Source: a virus
Reading direction: 5' to 3' (one strand)
Length of the DNA: 30,730 nucleotides
Virus record (IMG/VR): IMGVR_UViG_3300048003_000282
Location: 1-30,730 of that record
In this document: positions 1 through 8,372 of the stretch, piece after piece
Layout of the letters: each line of letters begins with the position of its first letter
Numbering within the stretch: position 1 is the first letter of the stretch
Notes under the pieces: generated by a model
The model's database searches: none
What the model was told of the DNA's origin: nothing
Seen by the model: only the letters and a program-made list of their open reading frames with translations
Translations under genes and position numbers: made by a program

Positions 1-263
1 AGCTTATGGCTTACGGAAGACCTCATATCTGCGTAGAAGATAGAAACGGAAACTTTATGCTTTGTGGTTTAGAACACGGAATGGAAGTTACTGGTGGAAG
101 TATAGCTACTGGAACTGCTTTTGGTGATTTAAGCGGTTACTCATTAACACTTACAGGACAAGAGCTTGAACCAGCTAACTTTATTGCTGGTGGAACTTCT
201 GCTGACCCTCTTGCGGGAATGAGTTCAGCGACTGTAACAGTTACGGTGGGAACCAATAGTTAA
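1..263 (+). CDS. C-terminal part of a phage virion protein (probable tail-tube-like), 5' truncated
   Basis: The frame is open from base 3 (codon CTT) to the stop at 261-263, so an internal ATG at base 6 is not the start. The fragment has about 87 residues. Its LMAYGRPH beginning and the later LSGYSLTLTGQELEPANF resemble, from memory, the C-terminal half of a small structural protein common in Bacteroidetes siphophages and placed just after the major capsid gene. The last bases of the window (30656-30730) encode the N-terminus expected for that family. The protein is therefore probably split by the window ends. It is followed by a strong terminator at 316-345, which would close the capsid operon. 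The tail-tube role is a guess from position and the beta-rich composition. Confidence 0.7.
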   Translation, partial: LMAYGRPHICVEDRNGNFMLCGLEHGMEVTGGSIATGTAFGDLSGYSLTLTGQELEPANFIAGGTSADPLAGMSSATVTVTVGTNS

Positions 264-315
264 AAAATACGCGATTAATATAATTGTGTGATTCATAATA
301 TATAGTTTGATTGGA

Positions 316-345
316 GGGGAGGAAGTGATTAGCCTCCCCTTTTTT
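316..345 (+). terminator. Rho-independent terminator after the split virion gene
   Basis: A perfect 7-bp stem, GGGGAGG (316-322) with CCTCCCC (333-339), encloses a 10-nt loop and is followed by TTTTTT (340-345). It lies about 50 bases after the stop at 263 and just before the gene at 357. It is one of the few GC-rich stretches in the window. The rest of the 264-356 gap shows nothing else that I can name. Confidence 0.88.
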
Positions 346-356
346 ATTAAAAAAAT

Positions 357-710
357 ATGCAAATATTAACTACAAGTGGCACACGAATTATTAACTTTAT
401 ACCAAGAGAAACAATTTTAGGTACTAAAACTTATAAATTAGTGATAAAGTCAGAAGCTCAAAATAAAGTTTTATTTACAGATGTTAATGCAACATTTGCT
501 GAATTAGATTACTATTATCAATATTCAACTACTCAAGCATTAATTGAAAACAATTACTATACTATTACAATCACTAATACAACAGATAACGCAATAATTT
601 TTAAAGACAAAATGTATTGTTCAGACCAAACACTTTCAGACTATGAAATATCAAACGGTGTTTATATAGAACAAAGCACAGGAGACAATCAATTTATATA
701 TTATGGATAA
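357..710 (+). CDS. Conserved phage protein of unknown function upstream of the portal gene
   Basis: This is a 117-residue protein with no signal peptide or membrane segment. It alternates short beta-prone stretches such as YKLVIKS and YYTITITN, consistent with a small all-beta structural protein. I recall proteins of this length with a similar C-terminal IYKDKIFC-like segment (here IIFKDKMYC) directly ahead of the portal in other Bacteroidetes phages. A neck or head-decoration role is therefore plausible but unproven. It starts right after the terminator at 316-345. Its stop overlaps the portal start by 8 bases, which suggests translational coupling. The leader is a run of A's with no Shine-Dalgarno sequence. 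Confidence 0.75.
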   Translation: MQILTTSGTRIINFIPRETILGTKTYKLVIKSEAQNKVLFTDVNATFAELDYYYQYSTTQALIENNYYTITITNTTDNAIIFKDKMYCSDQTLSDYEISNGVYIEQSTGDNQFIYYG

Positions 711-2487
711 TCTACATTTAATACAATTAGGTCAATACGAAAGGCCAACAATCACAGAAGAACGCAACAAAGATTGGGTTTCAATAGGCGATAACAATGA
801 TTATTACCAAAGTTTAATAGATGCTTATATGGATAGCACAACCAATAATGCTGTAATTAATGGTGTTGTTAATCAAATTTATGGAAAAGGATTAGATGCT
901 ACTGATTCTGCACAAAAGCCAGACCAGTATGCACAAATGAGGAGTTTAGTAAAACCTCACGATTTAAGAAATGTTTGCCAAGATTTAAAACTATTAGGCG
1001 AAGCTGCTTTTCAAATAACTTATAATGGTAATAAAATATCAGCAATAACACATTTTCCAAGAGAAACCTTACGTGCTGAAAAAATGAATGATAAAGGCGA
1101 AATAAAAAACTATTTTTATTCTGCTGATTGGAGTAAAGTAAAACACAATACTAAACTAAAAAAGTTTCCTGTTTTTGGTAGTGGCGCACAAAATGAGATA
1201 TTTATTATTAAAAGATATGTAACTGGTTTTTATTATTATAGTCCAGCAGATTATAATACTGCTTATGCTACACTTGAAGATGAGATAGCGTGTTATTTAA
1301 TTAATGATACTCAGAATGGCTTTAGTGGTACAAAGGTGGTGAACTTTAATAATGGTGTACCAGATCGCGAGAAACAACTTGCTATTAAGAATGATGTAAT
1401 GAATAAGCTCACTGGTAGCTACGGGGAAAAAGTAATTGTTGCATTTAACAATAATGCAGAAAGTAAAACAACTGTTGAGGATATACCACTAAATGATGCT
1501 CCTGCACATTACACTTATTTAAGTGAAGAATGTAGTAGAAAAATTATGTTAACTCACAGAGTAACATCACCATTATTATTAGGTTTATCTTCTGCTAATG
1601 GCTTTTCTTCTAATGCTGATGAAATAGAGAACGCCTCACGCCTTTTTAATAACGTAGTTATACAACCATACCAAAACCTTTTAATTGATAGCTTAGATGC
1701 AATATTAGCAGTAAATGATATTAGTTTAAATCTTTACTTTAAAACTATTGAACCACTTGAGTTTATGGATTTAGAGAATGTTGAAGGTAAAGAAAACATT
1801 GAAGAACAAACTGGAATAAAAGAAGAAGAAGAAAGCACAGAGCTTGAAATAATGGCTTCTAAGAGCGTTTCAAACAAAGATAGTGATGAACTACTAAAAA
1901 ATGCTTTAGATTCGCTTAAAGGCGTTAAAATGGATACTAAAGAGTTTGAAATAGTTGATATTAGAGATTTAGATGATGAAAATGAAAGTGTTGAGGATTG
2001 GGCTAAATCAATGATACAATTAAGTGATGTTGTAGATAGTAAAGAAGATGGTTTTTCTACTTTAGATAAATCAATGTATAAAGTAAGATACAAGTACGCA
2101 AAAGGTAGTAGTAGAGGTGGAGAAAGCAGAGAGTTTTGTAAAGAGATGATGAGCAGAACAAGTGCTGGTATTGTATATAGATTAGAAGATATAGATAAGG
2201 CAAGCAGAAATATGAACTTTAAAGCTGCTAAATTACCAATGCACAAAGGTCAAAAGTATGATTTGTTTAAATTTAAAGGTGGTGTTTATTGTAGACACAA
2301 ATGGCAACAGATTTTATACAAAATTAAAAAAGGAAAAGAAGCTGGTAGTGATGATTTAGATGATTACAAAAAAAGTAAAACTATTCCTAAAAGTTACGAA
2401 CCAAAGCCAAGAGGTAGAAAACAAGCAGTAAAAGCTCCAGTAAATATGCCTAATAATGGACATCACCCAAATTATACAGGAAAATGA
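703..2487 (+). CDS. Portal protein with a C-terminal extra domain
   Basis: This 594-residue protein would form the dodecameric ring at the capsid vertex through which DNA enters and leaves. Residues 1 to about 360 have the organisation of Bacteroidetes phage portals: an N-terminal NKDWVSIGDNNDYYQSLIDAY segment, a mixed alpha/beta clip-like middle and a helical stretch near LTHRVTSPLLLGL. A low-complexity acidic linker (about 365-440) follows. The C-terminal region (about 465-545) carries SREFCKEMM, YRLEDI and YDLFKFKGGVYCRHKWQQ, a domain I have seen attached to portal or minor head proteins in related phages. The tail is basic. The gene overlaps its neighbours on both sides and sits with the connector gene at 2484. 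The portal call is by family resemblance and size; the function of the C-terminal domain is unknown. Confidence 0.75.
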   Translation: MDNLHLIQLGQYERPTITEERNKDWVSIGDNNDYYQSLIDAYMDSTTNNAVINGVVNQIYGKGLDATDSAQKPDQYAQMRSLVKPHDLRNVCQDLKLLGEAAFQITYNGNKISAITHFPRETLRAEKMNDKGEIKNYFYSADWSKVKHNTKLKKFPVFGSGAQNEIFIIKRYVTGFYYYSPADYNTAYATLEDEIACYLINDTQNGFSGTKVVNFNNGVPDREKQLAIKNDVMNKLTGSYGEKVIVAFNNNAESKTTVEDIPLNDAPAHYTYLSEECSRKIMLTHRVTSPLLLGLSSANGFSSNADEIENASRLFNNVVIQPYQNLLIDSLDAILAVNDISLNLYFKTIEPLEFMDLENVEGKENIEEQTGIKEEEESTELEIMASKSVSNKDSDELLKNALDSLKGVKMDTKEFEIVDIRDLDDENESVEDWAKSMIQLSDVVDSKEDGFSTLDKSMYKVRYKYAKGSSRGGESREFCKEMMSRTSAGIVYRLEDIDKASRNMNFKAAKLPMHKGQKYDLFKFKGGVYCRHKWQQILYKIKKGKEAGSDDLDDYKKSKTIPKSYEPKPRGRKQAVKAPVNMPNNGHHPNYTGK

Positions 2488-2987
2488 GTAAAGCACTATT
2501 TGTAACAAGACACGATATTTCAGTATTTACTGCTGCTAATGGTTCGATTGACCCAGACCGTTTACTAAATTTTATAAACCAAGCACAAGATATACACATA
2601 CAAAATTACTTAGGTACTGAGTTATATGTTAAAATACAAAATGAAATAACTGCTGGTACTTTAGCAAATCCTTACTTAGCTTTATTAAACGATTATATTA
2701 AACCAATGCTATTACATTGGAGTATGGTAGAATACTTACCTTACGCTGGTGTTAATATTTCTAATGGTGGTATATATACTAAGAATCCTGAAAATAGCAC
2801 AGCACTAAGTAAAGAACACGTAGATAGCTTAATTGAAAGAAGCAGAACTACAGCACAGTTTTACACAAATAGATTTATAGATTTTATGCAAAATAACGCA
2901 GCTGGATTAATACCTGAGTATTATAGTAATTCTCAAGAGGATATGTATCCAGATGATGTTGCAGATTTTGGAGGTTGGGTACTTTAA
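2484..2987 (+). CDS. Head-tail connector-like protein (DUF6712-type)
   Basis: This 167-residue, mostly helical protein begins ALFVTRHDISVFTAANGSID and contains AQDIHIQNYLGTELY. It ends DVADFGGWVL. This pattern matches, from memory, a small family (DUF6712) next to portal genes in Bacteroidetes phages. It is equivalent in position to the HK97 gp6-type connectors that join the portal ring to the tail. The ATG at 2484 overlaps the portal stop (ATGA), so translation is probably coupled. There is no membrane segment. I am confident in the family and moderately confident in the connector role. Confidence 0.72.
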   Translation: MSKALFVTRHDISVFTAANGSIDPDRLLNFINQAQDIHIQNYLGTELYVKIQNEITAGTLANPYLALLNDYIKPMLLHWSMVEYLPYAGVNISNGGIYTKNPENSTALSKEHVDSLIERSRTTAQFYTNRFIDFMQNNAAGLIPEYYSNSQEDMYPDDVADFGGWVL

Positions 2988-2996
2988 AAATATATT

Positions 2997-5009
2997 ATGC
3001 CAGATAATAACATAGAATGGGGACAAGGTGGTGTGAACAACAACAACGATTGGGGAAAAGCAAAAGCTAATTCTACCAATAACTTTGGTGCTGTTTATGA
3101 TAGTTCGCCAAGTGGTGATACTAATATTGCTGGAGGGCAACCTGTTGTTTCAATAACTTATTCTGCAAGTACTTTTTGTGCTGATGCAAGCGACCCTACA
3201 CCAACTATACAAAATAATGCTGGTGTTGGAACATTTAGCTCTACTACTGGATTAGTATTTATTAGCACAACAACTGGTGAAGTTGATATTGATGCTTCTA
3301 CTGTAGGAAGTTATTTAATTACTTATACAGATACAGATGCTGCAACTGCAACATATAACTTTACTATTAATGCTTTACCAACTGTTATTGTAAGTACTTC
3401 TGCTGGTACTATTTGTAATGGTGAAAGCACAACATTAACTGCAAGTGGTGCTTCTACTTATGTATGGAATGATGGTAATACAGATAATCCAAGAACAGTA
3501 ACACCAACTACTACAACTACATTTAATGCAACAGGTACAGATTCTAATGGTTGTACAAGTTCTGGTGGAACTACAATTACTGTAAATGCATTACCAACTG
3601 TTGAAATATCTGGTACTTTAACTTATTGTGTTGGTAGTACAGCAACACTAACTGCTACTGCTGGTTTATCTTCATACTTATGGAGTACTGGAGCAACTAC
3701 ACAAGCTATAAATGTAACTGCTGGTAGTTATACAGTAACAGGAACTGATAGCAATGGTTGTAGTGCTACTTCTTCTGCTTCTACAGTAACTGAATTACCT
3801 TTAGATGTTGCAACAGTTGTTTATGATTCAAGTGCTTACTGTCAAATGCCTACTGGTGCTACTGCTGTAGATGGTTATTACCCACTTTATTCAACTGCTT
3901 CTGCTGCAAATGCAGTAAGTTCTGATGGAACAAATCATACTCACGTATTAGGCGGTGTTACTTACTATATGCCAAATGCTGGGGTAATTGCATATCACGG
4001 AACTTATTCTTTAACTACACCAGCACCAACAATAACTGGTCAAAGTGGTACATTTAGCGAATCTACTGGAAACCTAAGTATTGATAGTTCAACTGGTGTT
4101 ATTACTTTAAACAGTTCAACTGCTGGAACTTATACAGTTGTATATACTACAAATGGAACTTGCCCTAATACAGTAAATAATACTATTACAGTAAATGCTT
4201 TAGATGGCGCAACATTTGGTTATTCTGCAAGCAGTTTACCACAAACAGGAACAGCAAGTTTAACAACTACGCCAACAACTTCAGGTGGTGTTTATAGTGC
4301 TTATCCAAGTGGATTAAGTATTAATTCTTCTACTGGTGAAATAGATTTAGCTAATTCAACTATTCAATCATATAAAGTATTCTATGTTACAAGTGCTGGA
4401 TGTCCTAACTCTTCAACATTTGATTTAGCTGTAACTGCTGCTGGAATTGCTAATAATTACAGTATGAGCTTTGATGGAATTAATGACCGTTTAGCACCAA
4501 TTCAACAACCAGCATTGGATGGAGTAAGTGCTGTAAGTGTTTCTTTATGGTTTAATTACAACTCTGTTGGAGGTGCTAAAAATATGATTCTTACAAATGG
4601 TTTTGGCTGGTATATCCATTTAAGTTCTGCTACTAATCTTGATTATTATAATACTTCATCAAATAATATAACTGTTTCAACAAGTGCAAATACTTGGTAT
4701 CATTTAGCAATCGTACACAATGGAACAAGTTTAGAAGTTTGGCTTAATGGCACATCGTTGGGAACTACGACTACAAACACGCCTAGAAACAATATAGGAC
4801 AAACACTATCGGTTGGTGCATATAGGTATTTAAATGGAACTTTCGGCTATTATTGGGATGGAAAACTTGACGAGATAGGAATTTGGAACACAGCTCTAAC
4901 ATCAACACAAGTACAGGAGATATACAACGCAAAAGGAACTAATTTAACTAAAGACTTAACTACAGTAGCAGGTTCAAACCTAAAGTACTGGAATAGAATG
5001 GGAGATTAA
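2997..5009 (+). CDS. Virion fibre/adhesin with Ig-like domains and a C-terminal LamG-like domain
   Basis: This is a 670-residue, Thr/Ser/Gly/Asn-rich protein without a signal peptide. The N-terminus (NNIEWGQGGVNNNNDWG) is one I recognise as conserved among Bacteroidetes phage fibres, and it is probably the virion-attachment part. About five beta-sandwich Ig-like modules follow. Those at about 126-265 end in the TDSNGC signature typical of surface adhesins of Bacteroidetes hosts. A central segment (about 270-345) has YYPLY and THVLGGVTYYMPN motifs found in other marine phage structural proteins. Residues 488-655 form a LamG/concanavalin-type jelly roll, starting SMSFDGINDRL and ending LDEIGIWNTALTSTQVQEIY. 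The protein most likely binds a glycan receptor on the host. The base composition of the 3' quarter differs from the rest, suggesting domain exchange. Confidence 0.75.
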   Translation: MPDNNIEWGQGGVNNNNDWGKAKANSTNNFGAVYDSSPSGDTNIAGGQPVVSITYSASTFCADASDPTPTIQNNAGVGTFSSTTGLVFISTTTGEVDIDASTVGSYLITYTDTDAATATYNFTINALPTVIVSTSAGTICNGESTTLTASGASTYVWNDGNTDNPRTVTPTTTTTFNATGTDSNGCTSSGGTTITVNALPTVEISGTLTYCVGSTATLTATAGLSSYLWSTGATTQAINVTAGSYTVTGTDSNGCSATSSASTVTELPLDVATVVYDSSAYCQMPTGATAVDGYYPLYSTASAANAVSSDGTNHTHVLGGVTYYMPNAGVIAYHGTYSLTTPAPTITGQSGTFSESTGNLSIDSSTGVITLNSSTAGTYTVVYTTNGTCPNTVNNTITVNALDGATFGYSASSLPQTGTASLTTTPTTSGGVYSAYPSGLSINSSTGEIDLANSTIQSYKVFYVTSAGCPNSSTFDLAVTAAGIANNYSMSFDGINDRLAPIQQPALDGVSAVSVSLWFNYNSVGGAKNMILTNGFGWYIHLSSATNLDYYNTSSNNITVSTSANTWYHLAIVHNGTSLEVWLNGTSLGTTTTNTPRNNIGQTLSVGAYRYLNGTFGYYWDGKLDEIGIWNTALTSTQVQEIYNAKGTNLTKDLTTVAGSNLKYWNRMGD

Positions 5010-5010
5010 T

Positions 5011-7191
5011 ATGAGTACACAGTTTACAAATAGACAATGGCGTTTGCCTAATGAAGAAAATAAAAGTAAGGTTTCAAACTATTCGCTTTCATTTGATGGG
5101 AGTGGTATTGTAACTGTACCAACTAATAATTCTTTTGCTTTTGGTACTGGTGGTTTTACAATTAATGTTTGGGTAAAAATAACAAGTGATTTAGGAGATA
5201 AAGGCATTCTTGATTTTAGAGGCGTTGCTGGAAGCTCTAATGCTGGTGCTTTGTGGAAAAACCCAGACGAAACTTTGTCTTGGTACACTTTAGGCCAAGT
5301 TTGCACAACATCAACTGCACTTTCTTTAAATACTTGGTATTTTATAACAGTTTTAAATACAGGTTCTAATACATCAATTTATATAAATGGCACATCTGAT
5401 GCAAGCGGCTCAGACTCCGTTAACTACTCTGCCACAAACCTTAAAATTGGAGACCACCACGCATACAGCGCATATAAACTTGTTGCTAAATTAGACGCTT
5501 TATCCATTTTTAATTACCCTCTTTCTTCAAGCCAAGTAACAACTCTTTATGGTTCAAGCTCTACTGGTATAGGAAACCCGATGAGTTTATCTCCAAAGCC
5601 AGTTGCTTACTATCCTTTAGGTGACCAAGATGCTTTTAATGGAGCAGATTATTTAGTGCCTAATAGTTCTTTAAAAGATTATGTTTTTGATTTTGGAAGT
5701 AATGGAACTTCTCACGTTGCTTTAGGTTTAAATTCTGCACTTCCAACAACTGCTATTTCAATTTCTTTCTGGGCAAAAGCAACTGTTGATAGCCAAAGCT
5801 ATAAAATGATTTATTTAGCTGACAAAGGAGCACAAGGTTCTTCTGACGTAGCTATATATATATGCCCTACAGGAGGAAGTAGTGTAACTGTTAAAATTGC
5901 TACAGACACAGGCTTTGCACAACCAGCAACAGCAGCTGTTTTTAATGATAACAAATGGCACCACGTGGTAGCAACTTGGAATGGTTCTCTATTAAGCATT
6001 TATACAGATAATGACGTTTCAAATCCTAATACAGCTTCTTTAAGTGGAACGATTTCTTACAATACTACTACATCTCCAAAAGCTTTTATAGGTACTAACC
6101 CAAATAGTTTATCAAGTTTTTTTCAAGGTAATGTTAGTAATTTCCAAATATTTAGCACAGCACTACCAGCAACAGGTTCTAATTCAGTAGAAACTCTTTA
6201 CAATAATGGTTCTCCTCTTACTTCAATGACGGGATTTACTTCTTTGGTTTCTTGGTATAAATTAGATGCTTCTGATACTTATGATTCTTCTACAGGAAAT
6301 TGGACGATTGAAGACCACGCTGGTTCTAACGATGGCACAAGCTCAGGAATGACACAAGCCAATTTAGTACAAAGTGATTTAAGTTTTACAAGTGGTTACT
6401 CTCCGTATGCATTACAGCTGGATGGAACAGATGACTACATTAATTGTGGACATATAAATTTAACAGGTGCTTTTTCTTTAAGTTTTTGGACTAAGTACAC
6501 AACAACATCAGTAGTTAATGTAATAACACAAAACAATTCTGGAGAAGCTACATTTGGAATGTATCAACTTACAGATGGTAAAATTAGATTTTGGGTTACA
6601 AGTTCAGGTAGTTATAATGCTTCAAATGAAATAACAGCTAATACTGCGACAAATAATGGAAATTGGAATAATATTATTTTAATTAATGATGGTACTAATT
6701 TAAAAATTTATATAAATGGAAGTTTAGACAACTCAAGTTCTAATGGTGTTTCATCTCCGTATAATGGAACTGCAAATTTTTGGATTGGCGGAGTTGAAGC
6801 TGGTGGAAGTACATTTAATGGTTCTATTTCAAATGTATCTGTTTGGAATACAGCTTTAACATCTTCACAGGTATCAGAAATTTATAATGAAGGAGTACCA
6901 TCTAATCTAAACAACCATAGTGCATATTCAAACTTAGTTAGCTGGTGGCAGTTGGGAAGTAATAGTTCTTTTAATACTAACTGGACTGTTTTAGATGAAA
7001 AAGGTAGCAATAATGGAACTTCTGCAAATATGACTGAGGATGATATTGTAGATGGTGTAAATACCTATGGAGGAGGAACAAGTTCTGGAATGGGTGGAGA
7101 TGAAGTTATTGGAGATGCACCTTACAGTACATCAAATTCTCTTAGTGTGAATATGGATGTAGAAGATAGAGTTACAGATACACCAAGTTAA
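5011..7191 (+). CDS. Receptor-binding/fibre protein with three LamG-like domains
   Basis: This is a 726-residue protein. Three jelly-roll LamG/concanavalin-like domains are visible at about 23-175, 222-400 and 466-630. Each begins with an F/L-D-G or similar strand and closes with an I/V-W-N-x-L-S/T-S-Q-V-x-x-LY helix (for example VSVWNTALTSSQVSEIY). Spacer modules recur after the domains: LVSWYKLDASD...EDHAGSNDG near 415 and LVSWWQLGSNS...DEKGSNNG near 645. These point to internal duplication. The N-terminus (STQFTNRQWRLPNEENKSK) probably anchors it, and the C-terminus (SNSLSVNMDVEDRVTDTPS) resembles a conserved tail of such proteins. It starts one base after the previous stop and presumably acts with that fibre in sugar recognition. 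Confidence 0.75.
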   Translation: MSTQFTNRQWRLPNEENKSKVSNYSLSFDGSGIVTVPTNNSFAFGTGGFTINVWVKITSDLGDKGILDFRGVAGSSNAGALWKNPDETLSWYTLGQVCTTSTALSLNTWYFITVLNTGSNTSIYINGTSDASGSDSVNYSATNLKIGDHHAYSAYKLVAKLDALSIFNYPLSSSQVTTLYGSSSTGIGNPMSLSPKPVAYYPLGDQDAFNGADYLVPNSSLKDYVFDFGSNGTSHVALGLNSALPTTAISISFWAKATVDSQSYKMIYLADKGAQGSSDVAIYICPTGGSSVTVKIATDTGFAQPATAAVFNDNKWHHVVATWNGSLLSIYTDNDVSNPNTASLSGTISYNTTTSPKAFIGTNPNSLSSFFQGNVSNFQIFSTALPATGSNSVETLYNNGSPLTSMTGFTSLVSWYKLDASDTYDSSTGNWTIEDHAGSNDGTSSGMTQANLVQSDLSFTSGYSPYALQLDGTDDYINCGHINLTGAFSLSFWTKYTTTSVVNVITQNNSGEATFGMYQLTDGKIRFWVTSSGSYNASNEITANTATNNGNWNNIILINDGTNLKIYINGSLDNSSSNGVSSPYNGTANFWIGGVEAGGSTFNGSISNVSVWNTALTSSQVSEIYNEGVPSNLNNHSAYSNLVSWWQLGSNSSFNTNWTVLDEKGSNNGTSANMTEDDIVDGVNTYGGGTSSGMGGDEVIGDAPYSTSNSLSVNMDVEDRVTDTPS

Positions 7192-7210
7192 AATTTTAAA
7201 ATAAATAAAA

Positions 7211-7462
7211 ATGAATAATAGAAGTTATATAGTAATTAATTTAAGCGATACAGACAAAGTGCTTTTTTCTCAGGTTTCACAAAGCTCTGCACAAAGTATG
7301 AGAAGAAACTTAGCGAATACACAAGGTTTATTAAGCTATAGTGTAACACCAAGTTTTGTAACTGATGGTAGTTTACCTATTGTGGGAAGTGTTATGAACC
7401 AAACAGAAGCTCTTGAATTATTGCAAACCTCTGCTTGGAGTGAGCCAATGCCAGAAGAATGA
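7211..7462 (+). CDS. Small conserved phage protein between fibre and lysis genes
   Basis: This 83-residue protein starts NNRSYIVINLSDTDKVLFSQV and ends EALELLQTSAWSEPMPEE. It has no membrane segment and no catalytic motif that I can see. I recall similar short proteins after the fibre genes in Bacteroidetes phages, where they have no assigned role. A fibre chaperone or small virion component are both possible. Its stop overlaps the next start (7459), so it belongs to the same transcript as the lysis genes. Confidence 0.7.
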   Translation: MNNRSYIVINLSDTDKVLFSQVSQSSAQSMRRNLANTQGLLSYSVTPSFVTDGSLPIVGSVMNQTEALELLQTSAWSEPMPEE

Positions 7463-7782
7463 ACAATTTAAAAAGTGTAAGAATGGATGACCATAATTTA
7501 TTATTAGCATTAGCTGGTATTATCTCAGCATTTGGAGTGAAGGAAGTTTGGGCAATTATCCAAAAGAAAATGGATATAGGTGCAAAGAAAAATGAACGCG
7601 AAGAAAGTTTATATACAAAACAAATTGAAGTTCTTACTAATAAAATTACACAGCTTGAAACAAAGATTGAATTACTTATTGAGGAAAATATTCAACTAAG
7701 AGTAAAAGTTGTTAAGATGGAAGCACGTTTAATAAATAGTGCTAAAAAAAAAGTAAATAGGAAAAATGAGAAAAGTAAATAA
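7459..7782 (+). CDS. Membrane-anchored coiled-coil protein, possible holin or lysis accessory
   Basis: The protein has 107 residues. Residues about 11-30 (NLLLALAGIISAFGVKEVWA) form one hydrophobic segment. They are followed by a long charged helix with heptad character (residues 50-90, including KIELLIEENIQLRVKV), and the C-terminus is very basic. One membrane anchor plus a coiled coil, placed directly before the amidase gene, fits a holin, an XhlA-type lysis factor or a spanin-like helper. I cannot decide between these. The start overlaps the preceding stop and the gene overlaps the amidase by 17 bases. An alternative start at 7480 (MDDHN) would remove seven residues and leave the membrane segment intact. 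Confidence 0.7.
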   Translation: MNNLKSVRMDDHNLLLALAGIISAFGVKEVWAIIQKKMDIGAKKNEREESLYTKQIEVLTNKITQLETKIELLIEENIQLRVKVVKMEARLINSAKKKVNRKNEKSK

Positions 7783-8278
7783 AATTGTAATACATTGTAC
7801 AGCTACCAAAGAAGGTAACAATGTAAGTCCAGCCACTATAAAAAGATGGCATTTAAACAGGGGTTTTTCAGATATAGGTTATCATTATATTATAGGTATT
7901 GAAGGTAAAATAAATGCTGGTAGGCCTGTATCTCGTTCAGGAGCTCACGTTAAGAACGGAAACAGCGATAGCATCGGAATCTCATATGTTGGTGGCTTAG
8001 ATTCTAATGGTAAAGCCAAAGATACAAGAACAGAAGCGCAAAAAGCATCATTAATTAAAATACTAAAAGTATTAAAAAACATTTATCCACAAGCAAGCAT
8101 TCACGGCCATAGAGATTACTCACCTGACAAAGATGGCGATGGTGTTGAAGAACACGAATTTATGAAACAATGTCCTTGTTTCTCAGCAGAAGTAGAATAT
8201 TTAGAGCTACAACCAAAATCTTTCAAACCAAAATCAAAAAAAGCAAAGGATAAATTAAATGGAAAAAAATCAAACTAA
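7766..8278 (+). CDS. Endolysin: N-acetylmuramoyl-L-alanine amidase (T7 lysozyme/Amidase_2 family)
   Basis: This 170-residue zinc amidase would cut the bond between N-acetylmuramic acid and L-alanine in peptidoglycan at the end of infection. The N-terminal KIVIHCTAT supplies the first zinc ligand (His10). The SIHGHRDYSPDKDGDGV segment contains His113 and His115, one of them the second ligand. KQCPCF supplies Cys136. The spacing and length match the single-domain T7-type enzymes. The last 20 residues are Lys-rich and may aid binding to the wall. No signal peptide is present, so it needs a holin, for which candidates lie on both sides (7459 and 8369). Confidence 0.92.
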   Translation: MRKVNKIVIHCTATKEGNNVSPATIKRWHLNRGFSDIGYHYIIGIEGKINAGRPVSRSGAHVKNGNSDSIGISYVGGLDSNGKAKDTRTEAQKASLIKILKVLKNIYPQASIHGHRDYSPDKDGDGVEEHEFMKQCPCFSAEVEYLELQPKSFKPKSKKAKDKLNGKKSN

Positions 8279-8372
8279 CTTAGAGGACTTAATTAAGAGA
8301 ATGGAAAACTTACCAGTTCCAGAAAGAACGTGCAATATAGATGACGAAAACTGTGAAAGTTGTAGTGGATGA
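8259..8372 (+). CDS. 37-residue Cys-containing peptide in the lysis cassette
   Basis: This short ORF begins with an ATG inside the end of the amidase gene and ends in an ATGA overlap with the holin candidate at 8369. Start and stop are therefore both coupled to neighbours, and without it there would be an unexplained 90-base gap. The product is mostly acidic and ends CNIDDENCESCSG, with three cysteines and no membrane segment. I do not recognise it. The context suggests an accessory or regulator of lysis, but it could also serve only to carry ribosomes to the next gene. Confidence 0.6.
   Translation: MEKNQTNLEDLIKRMENLPVPERTCNIDDENCESCSG

Noticed and set aside
1734-2246. Long open frame on the minus strand (170 codons)
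   Set aside because: It is fully antisense to the portal gene and is rich in Leu and Ser, as expected from the reverse of an AT-rich, Glu/Lys-rich coding sequence. No promoter or leader.
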